From contig CAZYVU010000040.1 of NCBI GenBank assembly GCA_964651435.1, positions 1 to 27,267 of the forward strand: DNA of 27,267 nt. Reading direction: 5' to 3'. Made by a program: the position numbers and the translations under genes. The DNA comes from CAZYVU01 sp964651435. GTDB lineage: Bacteria; Desulfobacterota; Syntrophorhabdia; Syntrophorhabdales; CAYQXL01. Positions within the stretch are counted from its first letter, which is position 1, and every line of letters starts with the position of its first letter. The notes under the pieces are model-generated. The model made no database searches, was not told the origin of the DNA, and saw only the letters and a program-made list of their open reading frames with translations. This document shows positions 15,034 through 22,058 of this stretch, piece after piece.

Positions 15034-16765
15034 GATCCTCGGCAAGATAATCGAGGTTGCCCAGTCGAACCTCGAAATCCCTGCGCGGGTCGGATCGATC
15101 CTGAGCCTTCTGTCCCGGGATCTCTATTTTGATGAGGTCATTCTCTTCTCCTTCGACAAGGACAAGAAGCTCACCTGCCGATACGCCTCCCAGGACAGCG
15201 TTCTTTGGCACCGCCTTAAGGAGTATCGCTGTCTCATCGGGGAGGGTATCGTGGGAACGGTGGGGCAAAAGCGCATGCCTCATTACTTCACGGCCCGCGA
15301 CATTCCGCCCCGCTTCGGCTGCCTCTTCTACGGGGGGCTTGACGGCGTCATTGACAACTACCGCTCCTTCGCCTTCCTTCCCGTAAACGATGACAGCCAC
15401 CTTTACGGCGTTCTCCTGGCCGCTTCGGCCTCGCGCGAGTCCGTGAGCAGTGCCGAAAAGATACTCCTTTCCATGGTATGCCGGGAGATCGGCGGTGTCC
15501 TGCGCACCAACGAGCTCCTCGTGTCCACAAAGCGGCGCATAACGGAGCTGGCAACCCTCTCGGAGCTCGGCAGAACCATCACCTCCTTTCCGGACCCCGC
15601 CCAGACGCTCAACACCATCGCCCTGATCATAACAAGGTCCTTGAACGCCGCCTTCACAACCATACGGTTCGGCAAGGACCTCCTCAAGACGAGCCGGGAA
15701 CGCTTTGTCTACGGCTCCGTTCCCGATTTTGTAGAGGTCAGGCTGGCAGAGCTGGAAAAGGCGGCACAAGAGGGGAAGCGACAGGCCTTCGACTCCGTCG
15801 AGGGGCCACAGTCACGCAAGGGCACCTCGACGGTCACCCTTTATTCCGCCCCCATCCTGGCCCGCAAGAGCCCCCTCGGGGTGCTCACCGTGGGTGTCGA
15901 ACAGAGGGACGAGGACTCCGAGTCCAACGGAGACTATCGGCGCCTTGTCCAGGACATAGCCGCCTACCTGTCCAGCGGTTTCGAGAACATGGTGCTGAAC
16001 GTGCAACTGAAAAGCGCCCTCAAGGAGCTGAGCGAGGCCCAACGCAGGATCATCGAACAGGAGAAGCTGCGCAGCCTGGGCGAGATGACGGCGAACATCG
16101 CCCACGAGATCAAGAACCCCCTTGTCGTCATCGGCGGATTCACCAAGAGGCTTGCCAAGAGGCTCCACCTGGAGCCGGCCGAAAACCGTTATGTGGAGAT
16201 TATCGTCAACGAAGTGGACAGGCTGGAAAAGATCCTCGGCGAGGTCCTGGATTACGTCAAGGAAGGGCCGGCACTCAAGGACACGTGCAACATCAACGAA
16301 TGTCTGGAGGAGACCATTGCGCTCTTTGTGGCCGACTCATCGTGGGACGAGGCAAGGGTGGAGCGGGAATACGCCGAGGGGCTCCCGCCCATTGCCTGCG
16401 ACCGGCTGCAACTGCGGCAGGTCTTCATCAACATTCTCATGAACTCATATGAGGCCATGGATGGCCGCGGGATCATACAAGTCGCAACGCGGTTCCAGGA
16501 GTTTCAGGGCAAACCCTATGTGACGGCGGCCTTCAGCGATACGGGCGGAGGAATGAACCCTGCCATTCTGGAGAATATATTCAACCCCTTCTTCACCACC
16601 AAGGAGAAAGGGACGGGACTCGGCTTGGCCATATCGAACAAGATTATTCTCAGCCATATGGGACACATCGAGGTTCACAACATGCCCGGAATGGGGGTGA
16701 CGTTTTGCCTCTTCTTTCCGGCAAAAATAAGCGTTACAGCAGAGGGGACTTATGGCAACCATTAG
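15020..16765 (+). CDS. GAF-domain sensor histidine kinase
   Basis: 581 residues, no TM segment, so cytoplasmic. Residues about 10-160 form one GAF domain (LSRDLYFDEVILFSFD, LIGEGIVGTVGQKRMPHYF) and about 175-330 a second (TLSELGRTITSFPDPAQTLNTI, YSAPILARKSPLGVLTVG). A helical linker leads to HisKA with AHEIKNPLVVIGGF, phospho-acceptor His362. The ATPase domain shows the N box NILMNSYEAM, DTGGGM and NPFFTTKEKGTGLGLAIS. Role: autophosphorylates in response to a ligand or redox signal in the GAF domains. It overlaps glgA by 14 bases and the response regulator by 14 bases, so this is one translation unit; the regulator next door is the natural partner. Confidence 0.93.
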   Translation: MNAVEILGKIIEVAQSNLEIPARVGSILSLLSRDLYFDEVILFSFDKDKKLTCRYASQDSVLWHRLKEYRCLIGEGIVGTVGQKRMPHYFTARDIPPRFGCLFYGGLDGVIDNYRSFAFLPVNDDSHLYGVLLAASASRESVSSAEKILLSMVCREIGGVLRTNELLVSTKRRITELATLSELGRTITSFPDPAQTLNTIALIITRSLNAAFTTIRFGKDLLKTSRERFVYGSVPDFVEVRLAELEKAAQEGKRQAFDSVEGPQSRKGTSTVTLYSAPILARKSPLGVLTVGVEQRDEDSESNGDYRRLVQDIAAYLSSGFENMVLNVQLKSALKELSEAQRRIIEQEKLRSLGEMTANIAHEIKNPLVVIGGFTKRLAKRLHLEPAENRYVEIIVNEVDRLEKILGEVLDYVKEGPALKDTCNINECLEETIALFVADSSWDEARVEREYAEGLPPIACDRLQLRQVFINILMNSYEAMDGRGIIQVATRFQEFQGKPYVTAAFSDTGGGMNPAILENIFNPFFTTKEKGTGLGLAISNKIILSHMGHIEVHNMPGMGVTFCLFFPAKISVTAEGTYGNH

Positions 16766-17114
16766 ATTGCTCGTCGTGGACGACGAAGAGAGCCTTCGGC
16801 TCCTTTTCAAGGAGGAGCTGGAGGATGAGGGCTACGAGGTGGAGCTCGCATCGAACGGCCAGGAGGCCGTGGAGAAGGTGAGGGCTTCCGCCTTCGACGC
16901 CGTCATCATGGACATCAAGATGCCCGTTATGGACGGCATCCAGGCCCTGGGGGAAATAAAGAAGCTCCGGCAGGACCAACCGGTCATTTTGTGCTCCGCC
17001 TACGGGGAATACCGCCAGGATTTCAGTAGCTGGATTTCCGACGGCTATGTGGTAAAATCGGCGGACACCTCGGAGCTCAAGGAAACGATCGGCAAGATAT
17101 TGAAGTCGGCGTGA
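16752..17114 (+). CDS. Single-domain response regulator (CheY-like receiver)
   Basis: 120 residues, receiver domain only. Acidic pocket Asp10-Asp11 (LLVVDDEE), phospho-acceptor Asp54 in VIMDIKMPVMDG, Ser in LCSAY at the beta-4 end, and Lys in YVVKSADTSEL. The Lys is followed by Ser where most receivers have Pro. With no output domain it must act by protein contact or as a phosphorelay intermediate. It overlaps the 3' end of the kinase gene by 14 bases and is the last gene before the tRNA. Confidence 0.92.
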   Translation: MATIRLLVVDDEESLRLLFKEELEDEGYEVELASNGQEAVEKVRASAFDAVIMDIKMPVMDGIQALGEIKKLRQDQPVILCSAYGEYRQDFSSWISDGYVVKSADTSELKETIGKILKSA

Positions 17115-17134
17115 GGTGCGGGGATCGAAACATC

Positions 17135-17164
17135 TTGATTCGGTGCCCTGACTTGCCATATGAT
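17135..17164 (+). promoter_or_regulatory. Candidate promoter of tRNA-Ala
   Basis: TTGATT (17135-17140), 18-base spacer, TATGAT (17159-17164). The start would be about 17171, six or seven bases before the mature tRNA 5' end. Moderate consensus match. Confidence 0.5.
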
Positions 17165-17177
17165 TATGATTATCTGT

Positions 17178-17252
17178 GGGGGTGTAGCTCAGCGGGAGAG
17201 CATCTCGTTCGCAACGAGGGGGCCGCGGGTTCGATTCCCGCCACCTCCACCA
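17178..17252 (+). tRNA. tRNA-Ala (anticodon CGC)
   Basis: A 75-base cloverleaf with encoded CCA. The acceptor stem GGGGGTG pairs with CACCTCC and contains the G3:U70 wobble that marks alanine tRNAs. The D arm is GCTC/GAGC. Anticodon stem TCTCG/CGAGG encloses loop TTCGCAA, anticodon CGC at 17210-17212, reading GCG codons. The variable loop has 5 bases; the T arm is GCGGG-TTCGATT-CCCGC. The next CDS starts seven bases after CCA, so the tRNA and the kinase mRNA are probably made as one precursor. Confidence 0.96.
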
Positions 17253-17259
17253 TAGCATA

Positions 17260-19401
17260 ATGCGGCTCACCACCAAGGTTTTTCTCTTCTTTGTCGGACT
17301 CATTCTCTTTGTCTCAGCCATTTGCACCCTTTCGGCGTTTATCCTCATAGACAGAACGGTCCTTGGCGAGCTCCACAAACGACTGTCGTCGGACGTCAAC
17401 CTCCTCACCTTTTCCATCGAGAGGGAGCTCTTGCATATGGAGCAGGATCTCTTGGCGGCCGCCAAAGAGACGGGCTACTTAAAGGCTTCTCCCGGCGGGC
17501 ACAAGGCATCGCTGGAGGCGCTCATGGACGAAGCCCTCTCGGGGAGCGATATAGGGGGTGTCACAGTCACGGACGAAGAGGGGCGCGTCTTGGCCGAACG
17601 CCATTCCGGCCCCAGGCAGTATGTGATTTCCCCAAGGCCTGCGGGAAACCGTGTGGCCGCGGGCTTCTCCACGGCATCTTCCGACGCCGGGGACCGGCCC
17701 GCCCTCGCTGTGTCGCTCCCCCTCGTTCTTCGCAACGGACGGCCGGGGCGGATCAACGCCGCCACGGTCCTTGAAAACAACAACCCTTTTCTCGCAAAGG
17801 CGAACGAAATTCTTGCCCGCACCATCGAAGAGCCCGTCTTTGTGTCCATCTTCTTCAGGGAGCAACGCCTCTTGAGCTCCCTCGTGCCCTCGGGCGAGCT
17901 GCAAAGGAACCCCCTTCCCCCCGAAATCGCGGGGGACCTTTTTGAACGGGGCAAGGAGTTCTTTGGCCCCAGCACCATCAAGGGCAAACCCTACCTCGTC
18001 ATGTACAAACCGGCCATGGACATAAGCGGCCACCCCGTCTGGGCTTATGGCATCGCCGTGAGCGAGAAGGTGCTGTCGGCAGGCCGGCGGAGCCTTCTCC
18101 ACGCCTTTCTCCTCATCTCCCTCTTTGCGACGGCCGCAGCCATCGCGCTGGCCTTCGTCCTTACCCGAGGCATAAACCCGTCCCTCAAAGAGGTTGTGGA
18201 GCGGTGCAGCGACATCGAAGCGGGGAGTTTAACAGCCCGCGTCGATACAACGCGACTGAGGGTCGAAGAGTTTCGCATCATCGGTTCGGCCTTCAACAAG
18301 CTCGCCTCATACATAGCCGACCGGGAAGCGACGATAGGCGGGAACATCGAGGCCATCGAAAAGATAAACGCCGACCTCAAAGAGACGTCAAAGCAGGTTC
18401 GCGCCGAAAGAAAGAAGTACCTCATCATTCTGGAGACGATGGAAGACGGGGTTGCCACGTTGGACGAAAAGGGGGTCGTTACCTATTTTAACAGGGCTGC
18501 CGAGTCCATAACGGGCATCGACCGCCATCTCGTCATCGGACGCCACCACCACCGCTTCCTGCCCGGCCTGACCGTCGTCGACTCCGGGTCGCCCCGGACC
18601 GAGGAGCTTGCCATCGACGACCCGGCCCTATCGCTCTACCTCAACATGTACATCTCCCCCTATGCGTCGGAAACGGGCGAAAAAGGGCATGTTTTGCTCT
18701 TTCGGGATATTTCGAAGCAGAAGAAGATCGAAGAGTTCAAGGCCGATTTCATTTCAGCCATCGCCCACGACATCAAGTCCCTCCTCGTTCCCGTCAAGGG
18801 CTTTTTGAAAAGGATCCTGGAGCAGAAGTACGGTCCCGTCCCCGGCCCCGTCAGTGAAAGGATTTCCGCCGTATCGGACAATACCGCCAAGATATTCGAA
18901 CTTGTCGAGAATTACCTGAACGTCTCCCGAATCGAGTCGGGCCGTATGGAGCTCGCCCTTTCGCCCTGCGATATAACGGAAGTGGTTGTCGAGGCAGCCC
19001 AGCTTTACGGGCCCCGGGTCCTGACGCGCACAGAAAAGGATATTCCCCTCGCCCTCGTCGATCGCGGCTACATAGAGCGCGTTCTCGCCAACCTCATCGC
19101 AAATGCCCTCAAGTTCAGCCCCGAAGAGGCACCGGTCGTTGTTGCGGCAAGGAAGGAAGGGGCTGTCGCCTTAATCTCCGTCGAGGATAAGGGCGTCGGC
19201 ATTCCCCCGGACGAGCTTCAGTACATATTCGAGCGGTATCGCATGGGCACCTTCAGCCGCCAGGCGGGCGGGTCGGGGCTGGGGCTTTTCATAGCGAAGT
19301 CCATCGTAAAGGCACACGGAGGCAACATCTGGGTCGAGAGCACCGTGGGCAAGGGAAGCACCTTTTTCTTTACGCTCCCCCTTTTCGTGGGAGAGCCTTG
19401 A
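17260..19401 (+). CDS. Membrane sensor histidine kinase with HAMP and PAS domains
   Basis: 713 residues. TM1 at about 7-29, an extracytoplasmic sensor of some 245 residues, TM2 at about 278-302 (LLHAFLLISLFATAAAIALAF), HAMP at 303-355, a short coiled linker, PAS at about 385-490 (ILETMEDGVATLDEKGVVTYFNRAAESITGI), HisKA with SAIAHDIKSLLVPV (phospho-acceptor His503), then the ATPase domain (NLIANALKFSPEEAP, DKGVGIPPDEL, GGSGLGLFIAKSIV). Role: senses a periplasmic cue and phosphorylates an unidentified regulator. No receiver gene follows; the response regulator upstream belongs more obviously with the GAF kinase. The ATG lies seven bases after the tRNA CCA end and has no Shine-Dalgarno, as the upstream bases are pyrimidine-rich tRNA sequence. 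Confidence 0.92.
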   Translation: MRLTTKVFLFFVGLILFVSAICTLSAFILIDRTVLGELHKRLSSDVNLLTFSIERELLHMEQDLLAAAKETGYLKASPGGHKASLEALMDEALSGSDIGGVTVTDEEGRVLAERHSGPRQYVISPRPAGNRVAAGFSTASSDAGDRPALAVSLPLVLRNGRPGRINAATVLENNNPFLAKANEILARTIEEPVFVSIFFREQRLLSSLVPSGELQRNPLPPEIAGDLFERGKEFFGPSTIKGKPYLVMYKPAMDISGHPVWAYGIAVSEKVLSAGRRSLLHAFLLISLFATAAAIALAFVLTRGINPSLKEVVERCSDIEAGSLTARVDTTRLRVEEFRIIGSAFNKLASYIADREATIGGNIEAIEKINADLKETSKQVRAERKKYLIILETMEDGVATLDEKGVVTYFNRAAESITGIDRHLVIGRHHHRFLPGLTVVDSGSPRTEELAIDDPALSLYLNMYISPYASETGEKGHVLLFRDISKQKKIEEFKADFISAIAHDIKSLLVPVKGFLKRILEQKYGPVPGPVSERISAVSDNTAKIFELVENYLNVSRIESGRMELALSPCDITEVVVEAAQLYGPRVLTRTEKDIPLALVDRGYIERVLANLIANALKFSPEEAPVVVAARKEGAVALISVEDKGVGIPPDELQYIFERYRMGTFSRQAGGSGLGLFIAKSIVKAHGGNIWVESTVGKGSTFFFTLPLFVGEP

Positions 19402-19470
19402 CGGGTAGGCCGCAGCAGCCCCCTTGCATCGCCCCGGGCAGGCGTGCCGGCGCGCACAGGGGCAAAGATT

Positions 19471-19499
19471 TTGACATTTCCCCCTACTTACCTTATAAT
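19471..19499 (+). promoter_or_regulatory. Perfect-consensus sigma70 promoter of the lipoprotein gene
   Basis: TTGACA (19471-19476), 17-base spacer, TATAAT (19494-19499): identical to consensus at all twelve positions with optimal spacing. Expected start near 19506, with a 36-base leader and AGGAG six bases before the ATG at 19542. Confidence 0.88.
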
Positions 19500-19541
19500 C
19501 GAGGCACACTTTCAGGGTGCCGAAAGGCCAAGGAGCGACGA

Positions 19542-20816
19542 ATGAAGGAATGCGATCAGCAACATTTTGTAAAGTTGTGGCCGGGATGCGTGGCGCTTAT
19601 CCTGGTCTTCCTTCTGGCTTCCTGCAGTTACATGCCCTTTTCGAAGAAGAAGGATGCCGACACGGGAAAGCAGCCCGCAAAGACCGCGCAACCGGCGCCC
19701 AAGGGCACGGAGAAGATGGAGCGCATCGACGAAAAGGCTGCAAAGCCCGGCGACATTAAGCTCATCGACGGCGTCGAGTACATCTACGCCCGCAATAAAC
19801 GGTACATGCTGACCCCCGAAGAGCCTGAATACGTCTGGATCAGAAAAGACCAGTACTCCCCCGGCATCGGCGAATCGCTTCTCGCTGGCAACCGAAAGGA
19901 ACGCGAGGAAATGGATAAACGCATCGCAAGGCTGGAGGAAGAGCTGAAAAAGAAAGGTCTCAGCCCCCAGATGGTCTATCCGGCACAGATGATGTATCTT
20001 CCGCAAGGCATGGGATACATGGGCATGGTGCCGGGCGTAAACTTCAATTACCCCTCACCGAAGATGAAGCGCCGCGTCCTCATTTACCCCCTGACGGACC
20101 AGACCAACTACAAAGGCGAGCAGATGGGCGAACTTGCGACCCGCAGGCTTGCCTCCCGCCTTGAAAATTCCGGGACGGTCATCGTCGTCGATCCCCTGAC
20201 CCTTAACCTCCCCTCATCCCCCGATCAAGCAAACATGCGTCAACTCAACGAACTATACGGCATTCAGGCCGTCATAAAAGGGTCTCTTTCCGATGTCTAC
20301 ACCAGCACGTCAAAGGTGGAGGGCAAAGACGACAAAGAGACCTCCTTCGCCATGTCGAAGATTGCGCTTGAGGTCTACAACACGGAGACAGGCAAGGTCA
20401 TCAAACAGCTTTCGGGAAGAAACCCCGTTTCCCTCTCCAGGGAAAGGGGCGATCTCAGCTCGGAAAAGGCCAAGATGAAGGCTATCGACCTTACCATAGA
20501 GGTGACGTCGGAGGACCTCCTGCGGGCCATTCTTTCCATTGACTGGCACGCCCGCATAGCGTCCATCGAGCAGGCAAAGGTATACATTAATGCCGGTCGG
20601 CTCTCCAACCTTGCGAAGGGGGACATTCTCGAGGCGTACACCCTGGGCGAGGAAAAGATCGATTCGAAAACAAGCGCCCCGCTGGGTCGCGTCAAGGGCG
20701 CCTACAAAGGCGAGCTGGAGATTGTGGAGCTCTTCGGCGTCGATGCCTCCTGGGCCAAGGTGCGGAAGGGAACGAACTTTGCTCCCAGTGATTTCGTCTA
20801 TCTAAAGAAAGACTGA
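19542..20816 (+). CDS. Outer-membrane-type lipoprotein with CsgG/TolB-N-like and FlgT-C-like domains
   Basis: 424 residues from ATG 19542, chosen for its AGGAG and because the longer frame starts within upstream sequence before the promoter. The signal peptide ends in a lipobox LLASC with Cys28 as the lipidation site. A Lys/Pro-rich linker (about 35-60) and a short coiled coil (REEMDKRIARLEEELKKKG) follow. The central part RRVLIYPLTDQTNYKGEQMGELATRRLASRLE and YGIQAVIKGSLSDVY resembles the CsgG/TolB-N type fold seen in secretion and curli lipoproteins. The C-terminal part (VYINAGRLSNLAKGDILEAYTLGEE, GELEIVELFG) resembles the FlgT C-terminal beta domain. Function unknown; it probably assembles on the periplasmic face of the outer membrane. 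The promoter suggests abundant expression. It ends eight bases before the parS palindrome. Confidence 0.82.
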   Translation: MKECDQQHFVKLWPGCVALILVFLLASCSYMPFSKKKDADTGKQPAKTAQPAPKGTEKMERIDEKAAKPGDIKLIDGVEYIYARNKRYMLTPEEPEYVWIRKDQYSPGIGESLLAGNRKEREEMDKRIARLEEELKKKGLSPQMVYPAQMMYLPQGMGYMGMVPGVNFNYPSPKMKRRVLIYPLTDQTNYKGEQMGELATRRLASRLENSGTVIVVDPLTLNLPSSPDQANMRQLNELYGIQAVIKGSLSDVYTSTSKVEGKDDKETSFAMSKIALEVYNTETGKVIKQLSGRNPVSLSRERGDLSSEKAKMKAIDLTIEVTSEDLLRAILSIDWHARIASIEQAKVYINAGRLSNLAKGDILEAYTLGEEKIDSKTSAPLGRVKGAYKGELEIVELFGVDASWAKVRKGTNFAPSDFVYLKKD

Positions 20817-20823
20817 GAACAGG

Positions 20824-20857
20824 AGCACCTAATGTTTCACGTGAAACATTAGGTGCT
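20824..20857. repeat. 34-bp perfect palindrome centred on parS
   Basis: Two 17-base arms (20824-20840 and 20841-20857) are exactly complementary with no loop. Outer arms AGCACCTAA/TTAGGTGCT flank the 16-bp parS core. It lies between the convergent lipoprotein and isochorismatase-like genes, and its last two bases belong to the latter's stop codon. It could also fold as a hairpin in both transcripts, but no clear U-tract follows on either strand. Confidence 0.9.
20833..20848. other. parS: parS centromere site (ParB binding), copy 2
   Basis: A second exact TGTTTCACGTGAAACA, 9062 bp from the first. It is intergenic between convergent genes, unlike copy 1, which is within coding sequence. The flanking bases extend its symmetry to 34 bp. 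Confidence 0.95.
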
Positions 20858-21410
20858 ATTTGACCAGCTTCAGGGCCTCCTTAAACTCATCTGTGCCCGC
20901 TCGCTGCAACAGCTCGTATATCACCATTTCCGTGGACGTAATAACGGCGCCGGCCTGCCTCATCCGTTCCAGGGCAACGGCCTTGTTTGAAGGGGCCCTT
21001 GATGACACCGCATCGGCCACAACGTGAACCCTGTAACCCGGAACGGCAAAAATAGCCGTTTGGGCGATGCATATGTGGGCCTCGACGCCGCAGAGAATAA
21101 TTGTTTTTCTATTCGTGGCCTCCACCGCCTCCCGGAACCCCTCGGCAAGAAAGCAGTTGAAGTGCACCTTGGGCAACGGCTTGTAGGGTCCCAGCGCCTC
21201 GGCCACAACGGCTACAGTGGCCCCAAGCTTTTCCTGCTCCGTCACCACCCTGGGAATGCCCGCTATGCGCGCGAAGGCCGCCAGCTTCACGGCGTTGTCC
21301 GTCACCGGCCCGCTCTCCGCAACAGCGGGCATAAGCCTATCCTGCACATCCACGAATACGAACAGGGCGTCCTCCCTCGTTATAAGGCGGCCCTTGGCTG
21401 TCCCTTCCAT
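20856..21410 (-). CDS. Isochorismatase-like cysteine hydrolase
   Basis: 184 residues, ATG with a G-rich Shine-Dalgarno. Catalytic triad of the family is visible: Asp21 in FVFVDVQDRLMP, Lys81 in LPKVHFNCF, and Cys114 in ILCGVEAHICIAQT, the last preceded by the usual cis-peptide Gly-Val-Glu segment. The C-terminal VVADAVSSRAPSNKAVALERMRQAGAVITSTEMVIYEL is typical of YcaC/nicotinamidase-related hydrolases. Substrate not determined. It lies 37 bases downstream of the flavodoxin gene and is probably the last gene of that operon. Its stop codon overlaps the parS palindrome. Confidence 0.9.
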   Translation of the reverse strand: MEGTAKGRLITREDALFVFVDVQDRLMPAVAESGPVTDNAVKLAAFARIAGIPRVVTEQEKLGATVAVVAEALGPYKPLPKVHFNCFLAEGFREAVEATNRKTIILCGVEAHICIAQTAIFAVPGYRVHVVADAVSSRAPSNKAVALERMRQAGAVITSTEMVIYELLQRAGTDEFKEALKLVK

Positions 21411-21447
21411 GATTGCCCCCCCATCCGGTCCCTTTTAAACCCCTGAA

Positions 21448-21975
21448 TTATTCACCCGTGCCCGAGCCGGCCCCCTTGGCCTCACCCTTGGGCCTGCCAA
21501 AGATCTTTTTTGCGATGACAGCCACCCTTCGCCCCAGCTTTCTTCCGTTCTCCAGGGTGCCCTCGTCAGGAGCTCCGGCACAGGCCACGCCGTAATGCCC
21601 CGTCGCGTCCAGCGGATCGCCGACGACGATCATCCCGTAAATAAGCAGGGCCTGAATGATGGACATCATGGTGGTCTCCTTGCCTCCCGTCGCGTCGCCC
21701 GACGTGGCAAAGGCAGCGCCTACCTTGTCACCCATCTTCCTCCGTATGGACACGAACTTATCGAAAAGCTGCTTCAGCTCGGCGGCCATGGTACCGAAGT
21801 AGACGGGAGAGCCCGCTATGATGCCCGCCGACGAAAGGAAGTCTTCCCGCGTCACCTCGGAAACGGACTTCAGCAGGCACGTTACGCCCTTTTCCTCCTC
21901 AACCCCCTTGGCAATTGCTTCCGCAAGCCTCTTTGTGTTCCCGGATCTGGAAAAATAGACGACCAGTACCTGCAT
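21448..21975 (-). CDS. Flavodoxin family protein (NAD(P)H:quinone oxidoreductase-like)
   Basis: 175 residues with GAGGAGG upstream of the ATG. FMN phosphate loop SRSGNT at 9-14; GIIAGSPVYFGTMAAELKQLFD and AAFATSGDATGGKETTMMSIIQALLIYGMIVVGDP are the WrbA-like FMN-ring region. A charged, Gly-rich tail (GRPKGEAKGAGSGTGE) ends the protein. Role: FMN-binding electron transfer or quinone reduction in the cytoplasm. The ATG is two bases after a TAG that closes the in-frame continuation of the upstream exported protein, so coupling with that frame is likely. Confidence 0.9.
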   Translation of the reverse strand: MQVLVVYFSRSGNTKRLAEAIAKGVEEEKGVTCLLKSVSEVTREDFLSSAGIIAGSPVYFGTMAAELKQLFDKFVSIRRKMGDKVGAAFATSGDATGGKETTMMSIIQALLIYGMIVVGDPLDATGHYGVACAGAPDEGTLENGRKLGRRVAVIAKKIFGRPKGEAKGAGSGTGE

Positions 21976-21977
21976 GG

Positions 21978-22058
21978 CTACCTCCTCTTTTCGTTTTCGT
22001 ACTCCTTTGCAAGCTCCATCGACTCAAGGGCGAGGACACCGTCCCCGAAGGCCTCATC
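21978..22058 (-). other. In-frame coding-like extension after the TGA of the exported WG-type protein
   Basis: Directly after the TGA at 22059-22061, the same frame continues for 26 sense codons (DEAFGDGVLALESMELAKEY, then ENEKRR) to a TAG at 21978-21980. A strand-like GDGVLALES followed by a charged helical tail is how I recall related WG-type exported proteins ending. The TAG lies two bases before the flavodoxin ATG, the tight packing seen elsewhere in this operon. Either the TGA is read through (for example as selenocysteine), or it is a recent nonsense mutation or sequencing error. The sequence alone cannot decide. Confidence 0.5.
22031..22047 (-). promoter_or_regulatory. Hairpin placed like a bacterial SECIS element
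   Basis: Minus strand CGGGGAC, loop GGT, GTCCTCG: seven pairs including one G-U, with unpaired T residues just 5' of the stem. Eighteen bases separate the TGA from the loop GGT. From memory, in E. coli fdhF the selenocysteine UGA is also followed by 18 bases and then the loop GGU. This is a resemblance only; no selA, selB, selC or selD gene is in the window. Confidence 0.35.

Noticed and set aside
19398..19541. A longer N-terminus for the lipoprotein
   Set aside because: It would precede the perfect promoter and displace the signal peptide and lipobox from the N-terminus.
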